A stretch of DNA of 64,000 nucleotides from Rhodopseudomonas sp. AAP120 (GTDB lineage Bacteria; Pseudomonadota; Alphaproteobacteria; Rhizobiales; Xanthobacteraceae), in the NCBI RefSeq assembly GCF_001295845.1, contig NZ_LJIC01000022.1, positions 1 to 64,000 of the forward strand. Reading direction: 5' to 3'. The notes beneath the pieces are model-generated. The model was not told the origin of the DNA, did no database searches, and saw only the letters and a program-made list of their open reading frames with translations. Position numbers and translations under genes: made by a program. Of this stretch, positions 27,213 through 36,657 are shown piece after piece. Positions within the stretch are counted from its first letter, which is position 1. Each line of letters starts with the position of its first letter.

Positions 27213-27461
27213 TCAATAGCACGGATGCCGGCGGCCATCCTGGCCGCGATAGGCGGCGGCGCCCTGCTTGCACAGCGCCGAGGTCGGGCCGTCGTAATAG
27301 GCGAAAGGCTGCTCCGGCCAGACCGGGGGGCCGTAATTGTGGAGGTACAGCGAGCCCTCGCCGGCATGGCGGTGATGCCGATGCTTGTGCTTGGCGGCCG
27401 CAGGGGCGCTGGCCGCGAGCGACACCACGGCAACGGCGCAGATCAGCTTGAAGACGGTCAT
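27213..27461 (-). CDS. Small secreted His-rich protein
   Basis: An 82-residue protein with a signal peptide (MTVFKLICAVAVVSLAASAPAAA in two parts: a Lys then a hydrophobic core ending APAAA). The mature part opens with the His/Lys cluster KHKHRHHRH and has a Tyr/Pro-rich tail with two Cys. AGGAG lies eight bases before the start at 27461. Function unknown; the His cluster could bind metal ions in the periplasm. Similar small exported proteins are common in Nitrobacteraceae. Confidence 0.7.
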   Translation of the reverse strand: MTVFKLICAVAVVSLAASAPAAAKHKHRHHRHAGEGSLYLHNYGPPVWPEQPFAYYDGPTSALCKQGAAAYRGQDGRRHPCY

Positions 27462-27531
27462 GGGGAATCTCCTGCCTGTCGGGTGGAACGCGGTCGAACC
27501 CGTTCGGGTTTCATCGCTGGACCCGCCGATG

Positions 27532-28554
27532 TCAAGCCGGTTGCTGGCTGCCGGCCTGGACCGGGCGTTCCACCGCGCGCAGCGTCGCGCCGCTGCCGGC
27601 GCAGCCGGCCAGCCGCTCGATCTCGGCGGCGATGAGGTCCGCATGCGCATGGTGCGCCATATGGCCGGCGCCGGGGATCCGGATCATGCGCGCGCGCGGC
27701 ATGGCGCGCGCCAGTGCCTCGGCATGGATCTGCGGCGGCACCACCGGGTCTGCGCTGCCGGCGATGATCACGGTGGGCACCTGCACCGCAGGATAGCGTG
27801 GCACGTGGTCGATCAGCTGGTCGCGCAATCCGGAATATTCCTGCAGGCTTCCGGAGAACCGCTTCGCCATCAGCGCCAGCCCGAGCCGGCTGCGATCGGC
27901 ATAGTCCGGCGGCGGCGGCTCCGGCCGGAAGATCCGCGTCGCGACCCGCCCCATCATCGCCATGAACATCGGCGGCAGCACCGTGTAGTTGATCGACGGC
28001 TTCATGAGCACGTCGAACACGCGCTGGATCCAGCGGATGCCGCGCGGCCGCGGATGGGTGGTCGGATTGATCACCACCAGGCCCTGCACGGTATCGGGAT
28101 TGTCGAGCGCGTAGCGCAGCGCGATCAGGCCGCCGAACGAATGCCCGACCACGATCAGCGGCCCGGCGACGCCGCGTTCGCGCAGCACCTCGCGCAGCAG
28201 CGTCACCTGATAGGCCGGCGAGGCCAGCGGTCCCATGCCGGGTGCGCTGTAGCCCTGGCCGGGCCGGTCCGGAATGATCACGCGCAGCTGCCGCGACAGC
28301 CGCGCGCCGAGCGCCAGCCGCATGTCCTCGCTGCACAGATTGGCGCCGTGCACCAGCAGCACCGTCGGCAGCGGCCGCTCCGACGGGTGCGCCGGCGGCA
28401 GATCGAGCACGTGCATCCGCACGCCGTTGGCGGTGACGAACACGCCTTGCGGTGGAAATTTCGCCTCCAGCCGGCGCGCGATCGTGCAGGACAGCCAGCC
28501 GGAGCCGAACAACAGCGCGGCAACGATCAGCACCAGCAGGGCAGCGGCAATCAT
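27532..28554 (-). CDS. Membrane-anchored alpha/beta hydrolase
   Basis: A 340-residue hydrolase fold protein. An N-terminal hydrophobic helix (about 1-20) would anchor it to the membrane. LLVHGANLC carries the oxyanion region, GHSFGG the nucleophilic Ser near 138, and GAGHMAHH the catalytic His near the C-terminus; the acid is likely Asp in AGSADPVV. I chose the ATG at 28554 because AGGA lies six bases upstream; starts at 28578, 28617 and 28635 are possible. It diverges from an exporter operon. Substrate unknown (ester, lactone or epoxide). Confidence 0.85.
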   Translation of the reverse strand: MIAAALLVLIVAALLFGSGWLSCTIARRLEAKFPPQGVFVTANGVRMHVLDLPPAHPSERPLPTVLLVHGANLCSEDMRLALGARLSRQLRVIIPDRPGQGYSAPGMGPLASPAYQVTLLREVLRERGVAGPLIVVGHSFGGLIALRYALDNPDTVQGLVVINPTTHPRPRGIRWIQRVFDVLMKPSINYTVLPPMFMAMMGRVATRIFRPEPPPPDYADRSRLGLALMAKRFSGSLQEYSGLRDQLIDHVPRYPAVQVPTVIIAGSADPVVPPQIHAEALARAMPRARMIRIPGAGHMAHHAHADLIAAEIERLAGCAGSGATLRAVERPVQAGSQQPA

Positions 28555-28703
28555 TCGGAATCCTGGCCCGTCGAACATCGCGGACAAGGTCCGCAGCAAG
28601 ACCGGTATTTTGAGCATGCAGGCCGCGGCCCGCAATTGATCTCCCGCAATGGTGCCGGTCGATCCCGACGCTACGGGTCGGCTGGGGCAGTCAGTGGATC
28701 ATC

Positions 28704-29978
28704 ATGCACGTCGATGCGGACCAGGCGGGCGGAGCAGCCGGTCGGGCACGGACCTTCGGCCCGGCCGCATGGGCGGGCGCGCTGTGGCGGCATAAATGGC
28801 CGGCGCTGGGGATCGGCCTGGTGCTGCTTGCCGCCGCACTCGGACTGACTCGGCTGCTGCTCGGCCCGGAGGTCGTGGTGGCCGAAGTGCAGCGCGGCGA
28901 TCTGGTGCAGAGCGTCGTCGCGTCGGGGCATATCGAGACGCCGTATCGCGTCGAGATCGGCAGCCAGATCACCGGCACCGTCAAGGACGTCCTCGTCGTC
29001 GAGGGCCAGCAGGTGCGGCAGGGCCAGGAGCTGATCGCGATCGAGGACAGCGAACTGCGCGCCGCATTGGTGCAGAGCGAGGGCGCGGTGGCGCAGGCCG
29101 AGGCGCGGATGCGCCAGCTCAAGGAGCTGACCGGCCCGGCCGCCGATCAGTCGCTGAAGCAGGCGCAGGCCAATCTGCTGAACGCCGAAGCCGCCTATGA
29201 GCGCGCCTCGAAGCTGGCCGATAAAGGCTTCGGCACCCGTGCTACGCTCGACGAGGCGACCAAGAATCTCGACGTCGCCCGCACCCAGGTTCGCACCGCC
29301 GAGCTGCAGCTCTACACCTCGAGCCCTGGCGGCAGCGACTACGTCATGGCCGAAACGCAGCTCAGCCAGGCGCGCGCCAATCTCGGCACAGCAAAGGCGC
29401 GGCTCGGCTACGCGCTGATCACCGCGCCGCGCGACGGCGTGCTGATCACCCGCGCGGTCGAACGCGGCAGCGTGGTGCAGCCCGGCAAGGCGCTGCTGGT
29501 GCTGGCGCCGACCGGCGAGACTCAGATCGTGGTGCAGATCGACGAGAAGAATCTCGGCCAGCTGGCGCTCGGCCAGCACGCCGTGGCTTCGGCCGACGCC
29601 TATCCGGACCAGCGCTTCAAAGCGACGCTGAGCTACATCAATCCGTCGGTCGACATCAACCGCGCCTCGGTCGAGGTCAAGCTCAAGGTCGATCCGGCGC
29701 CGGACTATCTGCGGCAGGACATGACGGTGTCGGTCGATATCGCCACCGCGCGGCGCGACGACGTCGTCATCGTGCCGGCGCGCGCGGTGCATGATGTCGC
29801 CACCGCGCCCTATGTGCTGGTGGCGGCGAGCGGCCGCGCCGTGGTGAGGAAGATCAGGCTCGGCCTGCGCGGCGTCGGCTTCTACGAGGTGCTGGACGGT
29901 CTCGCGCCGGGCGATCGCGTCGTCCCGCTGACCTCCGGTGTCAAAGCCGGGCAGCGCATCCGGGCGGTCGTGCCATGA
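28704..29978 (+). CDS. HlyD/MacA-type periplasmic adaptor protein
   Basis: Membrane fusion protein of 424 residues for an ABC exporter. One N-terminal transmembrane helix (about 31-51) is followed by a lipoyl-like half motif (GSQITGTVKDVLVVEGQ), a coiled-coil hairpin (about 110-215) and the second lipoyl half (ALITAPRDGVLITRAVERG), then a beta-barrel. It matches the MacA/RND-adaptor layout. The next gene, a permease, starts inside its stop codon (ATGA), and an ATPase follows, giving a complete MacA-permease-ATPase set. The exported compound is unknown. Confidence 0.92.
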   Translation: MHVDADQAGGAAGRARTFGPAAWAGALWRHKWPALGIGLVLLAAALGLTRLLLGPEVVVAEVQRGDLVQSVVASGHIETPYRVEIGSQITGTVKDVLVVEGQQVRQGQELIAIEDSELRAALVQSEGAVAQAEARMRQLKELTGPAADQSLKQAQANLLNAEAAYERASKLADKGFGTRATLDEATKNLDVARTQVRTAELQLYTSSPGGSDYVMAETQLSQARANLGTAKARLGYALITAPRDGVLITRAVERGSVVQPGKALLVLAPTGETQIVVQIDEKNLGQLALGQHAVASADAYPDQRFKATLSYINPSVDINRASVEVKLKVDPAPDYLRQDMTVSVDIATARRDDVVIVPARAVHDVATAPYVLVAASGRAVVRKIRLGLRGVGFYEVLDGLAPGDRVVPLTSGVKAGQRIRAVVP

Positions 29979-31201
29979 ACCGGCTGCTGCCGTTCGAGTG
30001 GATCGCCGCAGTGCGCTTCCTGCTCGACGGCGCGCTGCAGACGCTGGTGATCGTCGGCGGCATCGCCATCGGGGTCGGCGTCATCGTCTTCATGTCGGCG
30101 ATGCTGGCCGGGCTGCAGGCCAATTTCATCAAGCGCGTGCTGACCTCGCAGCCGCAGATTCAGCTGATCCCGCCCGACCAGGTGGCGCGGCCGCTGCGCG
30201 ATGCGCCGGGCACGTTCGAATCGGCCACCGTGCAGCGCCCCACCCAGCGGGTGATCTCGATCAACCAATGGCCGAAGATCCGCGCCGAGATGCAGGCGCG
30301 GCCCGAGGTCACCAACGCCGCCGCCACCGCGGCCGGCTCGGCGCTGGCGCTGCGCGGCGACACCAACCGCGCCATCACGCTGACCGGCATCGAGCCTGAG
30401 ATCTATTTCAACATCGTCAAGGTGCCGGACTACATCGTCGCCGGCACGCCGCAGATCACCACCGAGGGCATTCTGGTCGGCATCGAACTGGCGCGCGATC
30501 TCGGCGCCTCGCTCGGCGACAAGATCATCGTCTCGACGCCGCTCGCCGGCACCCGCGTGCTCACCATCAACGGCATCTTCGATTTCGGCAACAAGGCCGC
30601 CAACCAGCGCACCACTTTTGTCACGCTGCGCAACGCCCAGAGCATGCTCGGCCTGATCGGCGGCGTCACCTCGATCGATCTCACCGTCACCGATATCTAC
30701 GCGGCCGAGGACATCGCCGCGGAGATCCAGGCGATGCTGCCCGTCAAGGCCGACAGCTGGATCAAGACCAACGCGCAGTTCTTCACCGCGGTGCAGGCGC
30801 AGAAGAATTCCAACACGCTGATCCGGCTGTTTGTCGGCCTGTCCGTGGCGTTCGGCATCGCCGCGGTGCTGATCGTTTCGGTGATCCAGCGCTCCAAGGA
30901 CATCGGCATCCTGCGGGCGATGGGGACGCGGCGCGAGCAGATCCTGCGGGTGTTTCTGATCCAGGGCGGGCTGCTCGCCTTCGTCGGCTCGCTGATCGGC
31001 TCCGGGCTCGGCGCGCTGGCGCTGATCGTGTGGCACCGCACCGCCCGGCAGGTCGACGGCAGCGAATTGTTTCCGCTGATCATCGAGAGCGATCTGTTCG
31101 TCTGGGCCTCGGTGCTCGCCACGGCCACCGGCGTTGCGGCGGCGATCGCGCCGGCGCTGCGCGCGGCGCGGCTCGATCCGGTGGTGGCGATCCGTGGCTG
31201 A
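29975..31201 (+). CDS. ABC transporter permease, MacB/LolC (FtsX) family
   Basis: Inner-membrane permease of 408 residues. It has one transmembrane helix near the N-terminus (about 20-45), a large periplasmic domain (about 50-270) and three helices in the C-terminal FtsX domain, where [18 protein letters not shown] is the coupling-helix signature. The ATPase is a separate gene, as in LolCDE. The four-base overlaps at both ends show a tightly coupled operon. Confidence 0.92.
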   Translation: MNRLLPFEWIAAVRFLLDGALQTLVIVGGIAIGVGVIVFMSAMLAGLQANFIKRVLTSQPQIQLIPPDQVARPLRDAPGTFESATVQRPTQRVISINQWPKIRAEMQARPEVTNAAATAAGSALALRGDTNRAITLTGIEPEIYFNIVKVPDYIVAGTPQITTEGILVGIELARDLGASLGDKIIVSTPLAGTRVLTINGIFDFGNKAANQRTTFVTLRNAQSMLGLIGGVTSIDLTVTDIYAAEDIAAEIQAMLPVKADSWIKTNAQFFTAVQAQKNSNTLIRLFVGLSVAFGIAAVLIVSVIQRSKDIGILRAMGTRREQILRVFLIQGGLLAFVGSLIGSGLGALALIVWHRTARQVDGSELFPLIIESDLFVWASVLATATGVAAAIAPALRAARLDPVVAIRG

Positions 31202-31874
31202 AGTTCTGCGCCTCGACCAGATCCGCAAGTCCTACAATGTCGGCACGCCGGTCGAGACCGAGGTGCTGCACGGCATCGACCTCGCGATGAACGCCGGCGA
31301 TTTCCTGGCGCTGATGGGGCCGTCCGGCTCCGGCAAATCGACGCTGCTCAACATCATCGGCCTGCTCGACCGGCCGACCGGCGGGCGGCTGCTGATCAGC
31401 GGCCAGGACACCGGCAGGCTCGGCGATGCGGCGCTGACGCATCTACGCGGCCACGCCATCGGCTTCGTATTTCAGTATCACTATCTGATCGCGGCGTTTA
31501 CGGCCCGGGAGAACGTAATGATGCCGATGCTGGTCGATCGCGGGCGCCCCGATGCTGCGATCCAGCGCCGCGCCGACGAACTGCTCGACCGCGTCGGCCT
31601 CGCCAGATGGCGTAACAACAGCGCCACCAATATGTCCGGCGGTCAGCAGCAGCGCGTCGCCGTCGCCCGCGCGCTGGCGATGAACCCGGACCTGGTACTC
31701 GCGGACGAGCCGACCGGCAATCTCGACACCAAATCCGCAGAGGACGTGTTCGACCTGATGCGCGAGATCAACCGCGAGCGCGGCACCACGTTTCTGCTGG
31801 TGACGCACAACGACGATCTTGCGGCAAAGTGCGATCGTATCGTGCGGGTCGTGGATGGAAGGATTGCGGGGTAG
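31194..31874 (+). CDS. ABC transporter ATP-binding protein, LolD/MacB type
   Basis: ATPase of 226 residues that drives the upstream permease. Walker [10 protein letters not shown] near 42, signature SGGQQQR near 147, Walker [13 protein letters not shown] near 168, and the H-loop VTHND are intact. The start is a GTG at 31194 that overlaps the end of the permease gene by eight bases. Third gene of the exporter operon. Confidence 0.94.
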   Translation: MAEVLRLDQIRKSYNVGTPVETEVLHGIDLAMNAGDFLALMGPSGSGKSTLLNIIGLLDRPTGGRLLISGQDTGRLGDAALTHLRGHAIGFVFQYHYLIAAFTARENVMMPMLVDRGRPDAAIQRRADELLDRVGLARWRNNSATNMSGGQQQRVAVARALAMNPDLVLADEPTGNLDTKSAEDVFDLMREINRERGTTFLLVTHNDDLAAKCDRIVRVVDGRIAG

Positions 31875-31928
31875 GGCGAAGGAGGCGCTGCCGCCGGGGA
31901 GGCACCGCGCCGACCTCGCGCTTCATCG

Positions 31929-32040
31929 TCATCGCCCGGCTCGGCCCGGCGATCCAGTATCGCAGAGCGCCTGTTTGGTCCGCAGGGCGTTCCCGGAGAC
32001 GCTCTGGAATACTGGATCCCCCGCATGCGCGGGGGATGAC
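31929..32040. repeat. Palindromic intergenic repeat (second family)
   Basis: Outer arms GTCATCGCCCGG and a GGGGGATGAC end, with inner arms ATCCAGTAT (31952-31960) and ATACTGGAT (32009-32017). A separate small hairpin CCCCCGCATGCGCGGGGG sits at the right end. It is unlike the CGTCATTGCGAGC family. It lies downstream of the exporter operon and the convergent binding-protein gene. Confidence 0.75.
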
Positions 32041-32059
32041 AGGTGATGGTGGGGCAGCC

Positions 32060-32089
32060 CCAATCTCTTATAAGCCAATCTCTTATAGA
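32060..32089. repeat. Tandem 15-base direct repeat
   Basis: CCAATCTCTTATAAG is followed directly by CCAATCTCTTATAGA. Two copies of a 13-base identical core lie just before the terminator of the minus-strand binding-protein gene. Confidence 0.7.
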
Positions 32090-32092
32090 ATG

Positions 32093-32116
32093 ATGCGCGG
32101 GACTAGGCCCGCGCAT
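32093..32116 (-). terminator. Hairpin downstream of the solute-binding gene
   Basis: ATGCGCGGG pairs with CCCGCGCAT across six bases, 25 bases past the stop of the minus-strand gene. The T-run after it is weak (CATTCTAT), so termination strength is uncertain. Confidence 0.55.
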
Positions 32117-32140
32117 TCGTCGTTACTTATGGCGTTGGTG

Positions 32141-33358
32141 TTAGTTCGTCAGCTTCGCTTCGATGACGTCGCCGAACATCTCCCAGCGGTCGCCTTTGAA
32201 GCGCATCAGTTGCATCTGCTCGATCGGGAAATGATCGGTCGGGGAGGTGTTCATGGTGATCCCCGGCAGCAATGCGGACGGCGCGTAGCCTTTCAGGCTG
32301 GTCGCGACCTTCATGATGTTCTCGCGCGTCAGGTTGTCGCCGGCCTGTGTCAGGATGTGCTCCAGCGTCTGCGCGGCACCGTAGCCGTACAGTAGCAGGC
32401 CGTTCGAGCGATCGGAGCCCGGCATGTATTTGTCCAGGAAGGCGTTCCATTCCTTCAGGCCCGGATCGTTCGTCCAGGTCGGGTCGGTCGGATCCTTGAC
32501 GTAGCTGGCGGTGATCGCGTCCTGGGCGAATTCCATACCGGCCGGCTTGATCACCGCGCCGACCGAGGCCGACACGTTGTTCAGCACGTGAATCGGTTTC
32601 CAGCCGAGCTCGCCCATCTTGCGGATCGCTAGCGCCGCGAACTTCGGAGTCGACAGGTTGAGGAACATGTCGGCGCCGGAGGCCTTCAGCTTGGCCATCT
32701 GCGAGTCGATGGTCGGGTCGGTGATGTCGTAGCTCGCTTCCGAAATGATCATCGACGTCTTGTCGCCGAGACCGTCCTTGACGCCCTTGTAGATGTCCTT
32801 GCCGTAATCGTCGTTGGCCACCAGGACGGCGATCTTGGCGTTCGGGTGGGTCGCCAGGATCCACTTCGCATAGATCCGGCCTTCGGCCTGGTACGGCGGA
32901 TTGAACGGCATCGTCCACGGATAGGTCTTGGGATCGTCGCCGAACCGCGTGCCGCCGCTCGACACCATCAGTTGCGGCACCTTCTTCTGGTTCAGGTACT
33001 TCATCACGGCGGTGTTCGACGGCGTGCCGAGCGTCTGGTACAGGAACAGCACCTCGTCGCCTTCGACCAGCTTGCGGGCCTGTTCCACCGCCTTTGCCGG
33101 TGAATACGCATCGTCATACGACAGGAAGTTGATCTTGCGGCCGTTGATGCCGCCCTTGTCGTTGAGCATCTTGGCGTAGGCGATCTCGACCTGGCCGACG
33201 ATGCCGTAGGCCGATGCCGGGCCGCTGTAGGGCACGAAATTCCCGATCTTGATCTCGGTGTCGCTGGCGCCCGGACCGTAGGATTTCTGCGCCAGCGCAA
33301 CGCCCGGCGCGAGCAGCGACGTCGCCGCCAGCACGGCGGCAAGTCCGAAAAGTCTCAT
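32141..33358 (-). CDS. ABC transporter solute-binding protein (LivK-like)
   Basis: Periplasmic Peripla_BP_6 protein of 405 residues. The signal peptide ends ALAQ (about residue 24). The mature protein begins KSYGPGASDTEIKIGNFVPYSGP, a form common in Bradyrhizobium and Rhodopseudomonas receptors for amino acids or aromatic acids. No transport genes are adjacent, so it must share a permease encoded elsewhere. It is one of three such orphans in the window. Confidence 0.9.
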   Translation of the reverse strand: MRLFGLAAVLAATSLLAPGVALAQKSYGPGASDTEIKIGNFVPYSGPASAYGIVGQVEIAYAKMLNDKGGINGRKINFLSYDDAYSPAKAVEQARKLVEGDEVLFLYQTLGTPSNTAVMKYLNQKKVPQLMVSSGGTRFGDDPKTYPWTMPFNPPYQAEGRIYAKWILATHPNAKIAVLVANDDYGKDIYKGVKDGLGDKTSMIISEASYDITDPTIDSQMAKLKASGADMFLNLSTPKFAALAIRKMGELGWKPIHVLNNVSASVGAVIKPAGMEFAQDAITASYVKDPTDPTWTNDPGLKEWNAFLDKYMPGSDRSNGLLLYGYGAAQTLEHILTQAGDNLTRENIMKVATSLKGYAPSALLPGITMNTSPTDHFPIEQMQLMRFKGDRWEMFGDVIEAKLTN

Positions 33359-33970
33359 CTGTTTCCATCCCGTTTTCTTGGCGCGATCTTTCGGATCGTC
33401 GCGGCGCGATACTAAGCGCGTGCGGGACCATGGCGCAATGCCGATGATGTGGACAGGTCAGCGCAGTCACTGCAGCGCGGCGCCAATTTCCGCCGCACGG
33501 GGCGCTGCACCGCAGCCGATCGCCGCGGTTCAACTGATGAATTGCTTCGTGTGGAATTTGCGTGGCGCGGCGCGTGCCGCCCAGATCGCAGGGCGATCTC
33601 GTGCATTGCGGTCCGGTCTGAATGTCCGGGATGCCTCGGCGGCACGAGTCTGATGCGAGCACATGCCGGCTCAGTTCCGATTTTGCGATGATCCGGTGTT
33701 TTGATGCGCGCGGTATCGACTCTGCCGAGAACGGTGTGCCGACTGGGGCGGTTCCGTTGGCGTGAGGGGGCTAATCATCTGATGATGAATTCGGGCCGTC
33801 CTGGTAGTTCGACGTGGTCGGTTCGTGATGATGAGAGGTTGGTGCTGTTAGTTATAATAATGTGATTAGTAAGCACCGCTGCGGCAAGATTTTCCGGCTC
33901 GGACCAAATGAGTGCCCGGCAGCAAAGGGCGTCGATCGGCGATGTCGTTGATTTAGTTAGGTTCCGGATC
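33359..33970. other. Intergenic region with no supported gene
   Basis: About 610 bases between the divergent binding-protein and flagellar genes. The part at 33780-33960 is AT-rich and holds a hairpin with GGTGCT (33841-33846) and AGCACC (33872-33877) around an AT-rich loop. Short overlapping frames on both strands (33378-33653 plus, 33412-33645 minus) look like chance. The AT-rich stretch just before a sigma-54 promoter is where an activator or IHF would bind. Confidence 0.45.
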
Positions 33971-33986
33971 TGGCGCGCGCCTTGCA
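33971..33986 (+). promoter_or_regulatory. Sigma-54 (RpoN) promoter
   Basis: TGGCGCGCGCCTTGCA matches the -24/-12 consensus TGGCAC-N5-TTGC, with GG and GC exactly 12 bases apart. It lies 55 bases before the start of the flagellar gene at 34041. Confidence 0.8.
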
Positions 33987-34040
33987 ATGTTCTTGGTGAT
34001 GCGCGGCAACGACGCGCGGACATCGATCGGAGGGCCCCTC

Positions 34041-34865
34041 ATGGGATCACTTGATGCACTGTGGACGGCGACGTCCGGTTTGCAGGCCCAGTCGGCCGCC
34101 TTGGAGAATATCTCGGGCAATGTCGCCAATGCTCAGACGCCTGCGTTCAAGCAGACAGACACCGCGTTCGCCGATCTTGTGACTCCGCCGCAGGTGTCGG
34201 AGACGGTCCAGTGGCGTTCGGTTTTGACCAACGGCCGGCAAGGATCGATCGGGCGCGATCCGGTCAATACCTATATGGCGATCGGCGGGGAGGGATATTT
34301 TACGGTGGCGGCGCCGACGGGTGTTAGTTCGGCGGGCCAGCCGACATTCGCCAGCAGCGTCAGCACCTTTACGCGGCGAGGTGATTTCCTGCTGAAGAAC
34401 GGCTATCTGGTCAACGGTTCCGGTGACTATCTGATGGGGGCGCAAATCGACCCCGTCACCCAGGCGACCAGCGGCACGTTGCAGCCGCTCCATTTCGACA
34501 CCAGCACCGAGGTGCCGAACCTCGGCGTCTTGCAGAGCCTGTCGGTCAGTTCGGCAGGCAGGCTGCAAGGTACCTATTCCAAGGGGCAAACGGTCGACGT
34601 CGCGTCGCTCCCGGTCGCCACTTTCCCGGGGCAGGGCTTCATGACGCAGCTGAGTGGCGGGACGTTCGCCGCGACGGCCAAGTCCGGTCCGCCGCAATAC
34701 AGCAACGCCAGCAAAGTCGTCGGAAACTCGCTGGAGGCGTCGAATGTCGACGTCGCGGACCAGATGACCACGATGATCCAGGCGCAGCAGGCCTATTCGG
34801 CCGGCACCAGAGTCGTGACGGCGGCGAACGAGATGATGCTGACGATCACCGGTCTCACGCTGTGA
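34041..34865 (+). CDS. Flagellar rod/hook protein of the FlgE/FlgF/FlgG family
   Basis: A 274-residue axial flagellar protein. The N-terminal rod domain motif is TSGLQAQSAALENISGN; the centre has YMAIGGEGYFTV; the C-terminus has SNVDVADQMTTMIQAQQAY. The length fits FlgF or FlgG better than hook FlgE. I start at 34041 where GGAGG lies eight bases upstream; an ATG at 33987 lies at the likely transcription start. It stands alone, away from other flagellar rod genes, behind its own sigma-54 promoter. It may be a paralogue of the main flgF. Confidence 0.85.
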   Translation: MGSLDALWTATSGLQAQSAALENISGNVANAQTPAFKQTDTAFADLVTPPQVSETVQWRSVLTNGRQGSIGRDPVNTYMAIGGEGYFTVAAPTGVSSAGQPTFASSVSTFTRRGDFLLKNGYLVNGSGDYLMGAQIDPVTQATSGTLQPLHFDTSTEVPNLGVLQSLSVSSAGRLQGTYSKGQTVDVASLPVATFPGQGFMTQLSGGTFAATAKSGPPQYSNASKVVGNSLEASNVDVADQMTTMIQAQQAYSAGTRVVTAANEMMLTITGLTL

Positions 34866-34949
34866 CGATGGCACAGCGCTGACCGCAGTTCCAAGCCTGG
34901 CGACGTCGGTGGTCCGGTCGGCCGTGGAGGCGCGGGACGGTCGTCACGC

Positions 34950-35347
34950 TCACCGCGTCTGCGGCGTCGTCCGGTCCTCGGCCTTGAAGTACTTGCGGGC
35001 GTGGGCGACGATCTGGCCGTCGGTCGGATGATCGGCGGTTTCGACCGCAGCGATCTTTGCCGCCAGGGCAGGATCGTGCTCGGCGATATATTTCGCCAGC
35101 ACGTGCTTGGTCTGGCCCGGGCCGACGACCAACACGACGCCGGCATCGGCGATCGCATCCATCGCTGGCGGAGGAAGTGCTGATCCTCCGGCTCGTGCCC
35201 CGAGCCGACCTCTCGGTGATGGTGGATATGGCGGTTCGGGTTGTCGGCGTGCAGCACCAGCTTGTCGGCCTCGTGCGGATTGAAGTGAAACACCCGCGCC
35301 TCGCGGTGGTCGATCCAGATGACGGCATGGAAATGCGGGCTGGTCAT
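34950..35347 (-). pseudogene. Frameshifted 'translational machinery' family gene
   Basis: Two reading frames together make one protein. The first part (from 35347) reads MTSPHFHAVIWIDHREAR and continues to EDQHFLRQ. The second part, in the next frame, reads MDAIADAGVVLVVGPGQTKH and runs to the stop at 34950. Joined, they give about 130 residues typical of the small 'translational machinery protein' (eRF1-related) family seen in Nitrobacteraceae. One missing base near 35160-35170 (CGCCAG then CGATGG) explains the break. It may be a real mutation or a sequence error. Confidence 0.8.
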
Positions 35348-35471
35348 GGGCAGGGCTCCGGCTGGCGGCGCGGCACGCAGGCATGGCGATCGCGCGGTTC
35401 GGTGAGCCTAGCTCCCACCGCGGGACCGCGGCTTGATCGGCCGCAATTTCCTCCGGCTGGGAGTCGCCGGC

Positions 35472-36485
35472 TCAGCCGCGATGCCGGATCGGCCGGCCCT
35501 CGATCGGATAGGCCGGGTCGTTGTAGCCGGGCGTCGAGGGATGGCCGGTGACGACGAGACTGTCGATCAGCGCCTCGTCCTCGGCCGTGAACGTCACGTT
35601 GAGCGCCCGGACATAATCGTCCCACTGCGCCTCTGTGCGCGGCCCGGCGATCACCGAGGTGACCAGCGCGTTGTTCAAGACCCAGGCCACCGCGAACTGT
35701 CCGGCGGTGATCCCCCTGGATTCGGCGTGCGCGCGGATTTGCTGCGCCAGTTGCAGCGATTCCGGTCGCCATTCGGTCTGCAGCATTCGCTTGTCGGCAC
35801 GGCCGGCGCGGCTGTCCTTGTCGGGCGCGGCGTCGGGCGGATATTTGCCGGTGAGCACGCCGCGCGCCAGCGGCGAGTAGGGGACGATTCCGAGGCCGTA
35901 GAACCCGCAGGCGGGAATGTGCTCGACCTCGGGCATGCGGTTCATGGCGTTGTAATAAGGCTGGCTGACGATCGGCCGGTCGATGCCGAGCCGGTCGCAG
36001 ATGTTGCAGATCTCGGCGACGCGCCAGGCGCGATAATTCGAGACGCCGAAGTAGCGGATCTTGCCGGCGCGCATCAGGTCGCCGATCGCCCGTACGGTCT
36101 CGTCCAGCGGCGTGGTGTGGTCTTCCTTGTGCAGATAATAGATGTCGATCCAGTCGGTGCCGAGCCGCTTCAGGCTGGCATCCGCGGCCTGCATCACCCA
36201 GCGCCGCGACAAGCCGCCGCTATTCGGGCCATCGCCGAACTGGTTGGCGAGCTTGGTCGCCAGCACCCAATGATCGCGCTGCGCGGCGATCGCGCGTCCG
36301 ACCACCTGCTCGGACACGCCTGTCGAATACATGTCGGCCGTATCGATGAAATTGATCCCGGCCTCGCGCGCCTTGTCGATGATGCGGGCCGAGGTCGGCT
36401 CGTCGGTGGCGCCCCCGAACATCATGGTACCGAGGCAAAGCGGCGACACCTTCAGGCCACTGCGGCCGAGCGGGCGGTATTCCAT
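35472..36485 (-). CDS. Aldo-keto reductase
   Basis: NADPH-dependent oxidoreductase of 337 residues in the TIM-barrel aldo-keto reductase superfamily. Catalytic Asp and Tyr lie in FIDTADMYSTG, Lys in LATKLANQFG and His in YYLHKEDH. The length and the LGRSGLKVSPLCLGTM opening match the YajO/AKR12-like bacterial group. The start at 36485 follows AAGGAC. No operon partner is evident and a palindromic repeat lies upstream. Substrate unknown. Confidence 0.92.
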   Translation of the reverse strand: MEYRPLGRSGLKVSPLCLGTMMFGGATDEPTSARIIDKAREAGINFIDTADMYSTGVSEQVVGRAIAAQRDHWVLATKLANQFGDGPNSGGLSRRWVMQAADASLKRLGTDWIDIYYLHKEDHTTPLDETVRAIGDLMRAGKIRYFGVSNYRAWRVAEICNICDRLGIDRPIVSQPYYNAMNRMPEVEHIPACGFYGLGIVPYSPLARGVLTGKYPPDAAPDKDSRAGRADKRMLQTEWRPESLQLAQQIRAHAESRGITAGQFAVAWVLNNALVTSVIAGPRTEAQWDDYVRALNVTFTAEDEALIDSLVVTGHPSTPGYNDPAYPIEGRPIRHRG

Positions 36486-36530
36486 GGAAGAAGTCCTTCG
36501 CGCGAAAGTGCAATGACCGAATACATACAC

Positions 36531-36618
36531 CCGTCATTGCAAGGAACGAAGCGACGAAGCAATCCAGCGTCGAGCACTTGGCTGGATTGCTTCACTTCGC
36601 TCGCAATGACGGGGAGAG
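36531..36618. repeat. Dispersed palindromic repeat, copy 3
   Basis: CCGTCATTGCAAGG...AAGCAATCCAG faces CTGGATTGCTTC...CTCGCAATGACGGGG. It lies between the aldo-keto reductase start and the next gene's stop. Confidence 0.85.
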
Positions 36619-36657
36619 GCATCGATCTTGATCGATGCTCTCGAAGTCGAGCCGCCG

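Noticed and set aside
33378-33653. Small frame upstream of the flagellar gene
   Set aside because: A competing frame covers the same bases on the other strand, and neither has a start signal or family.
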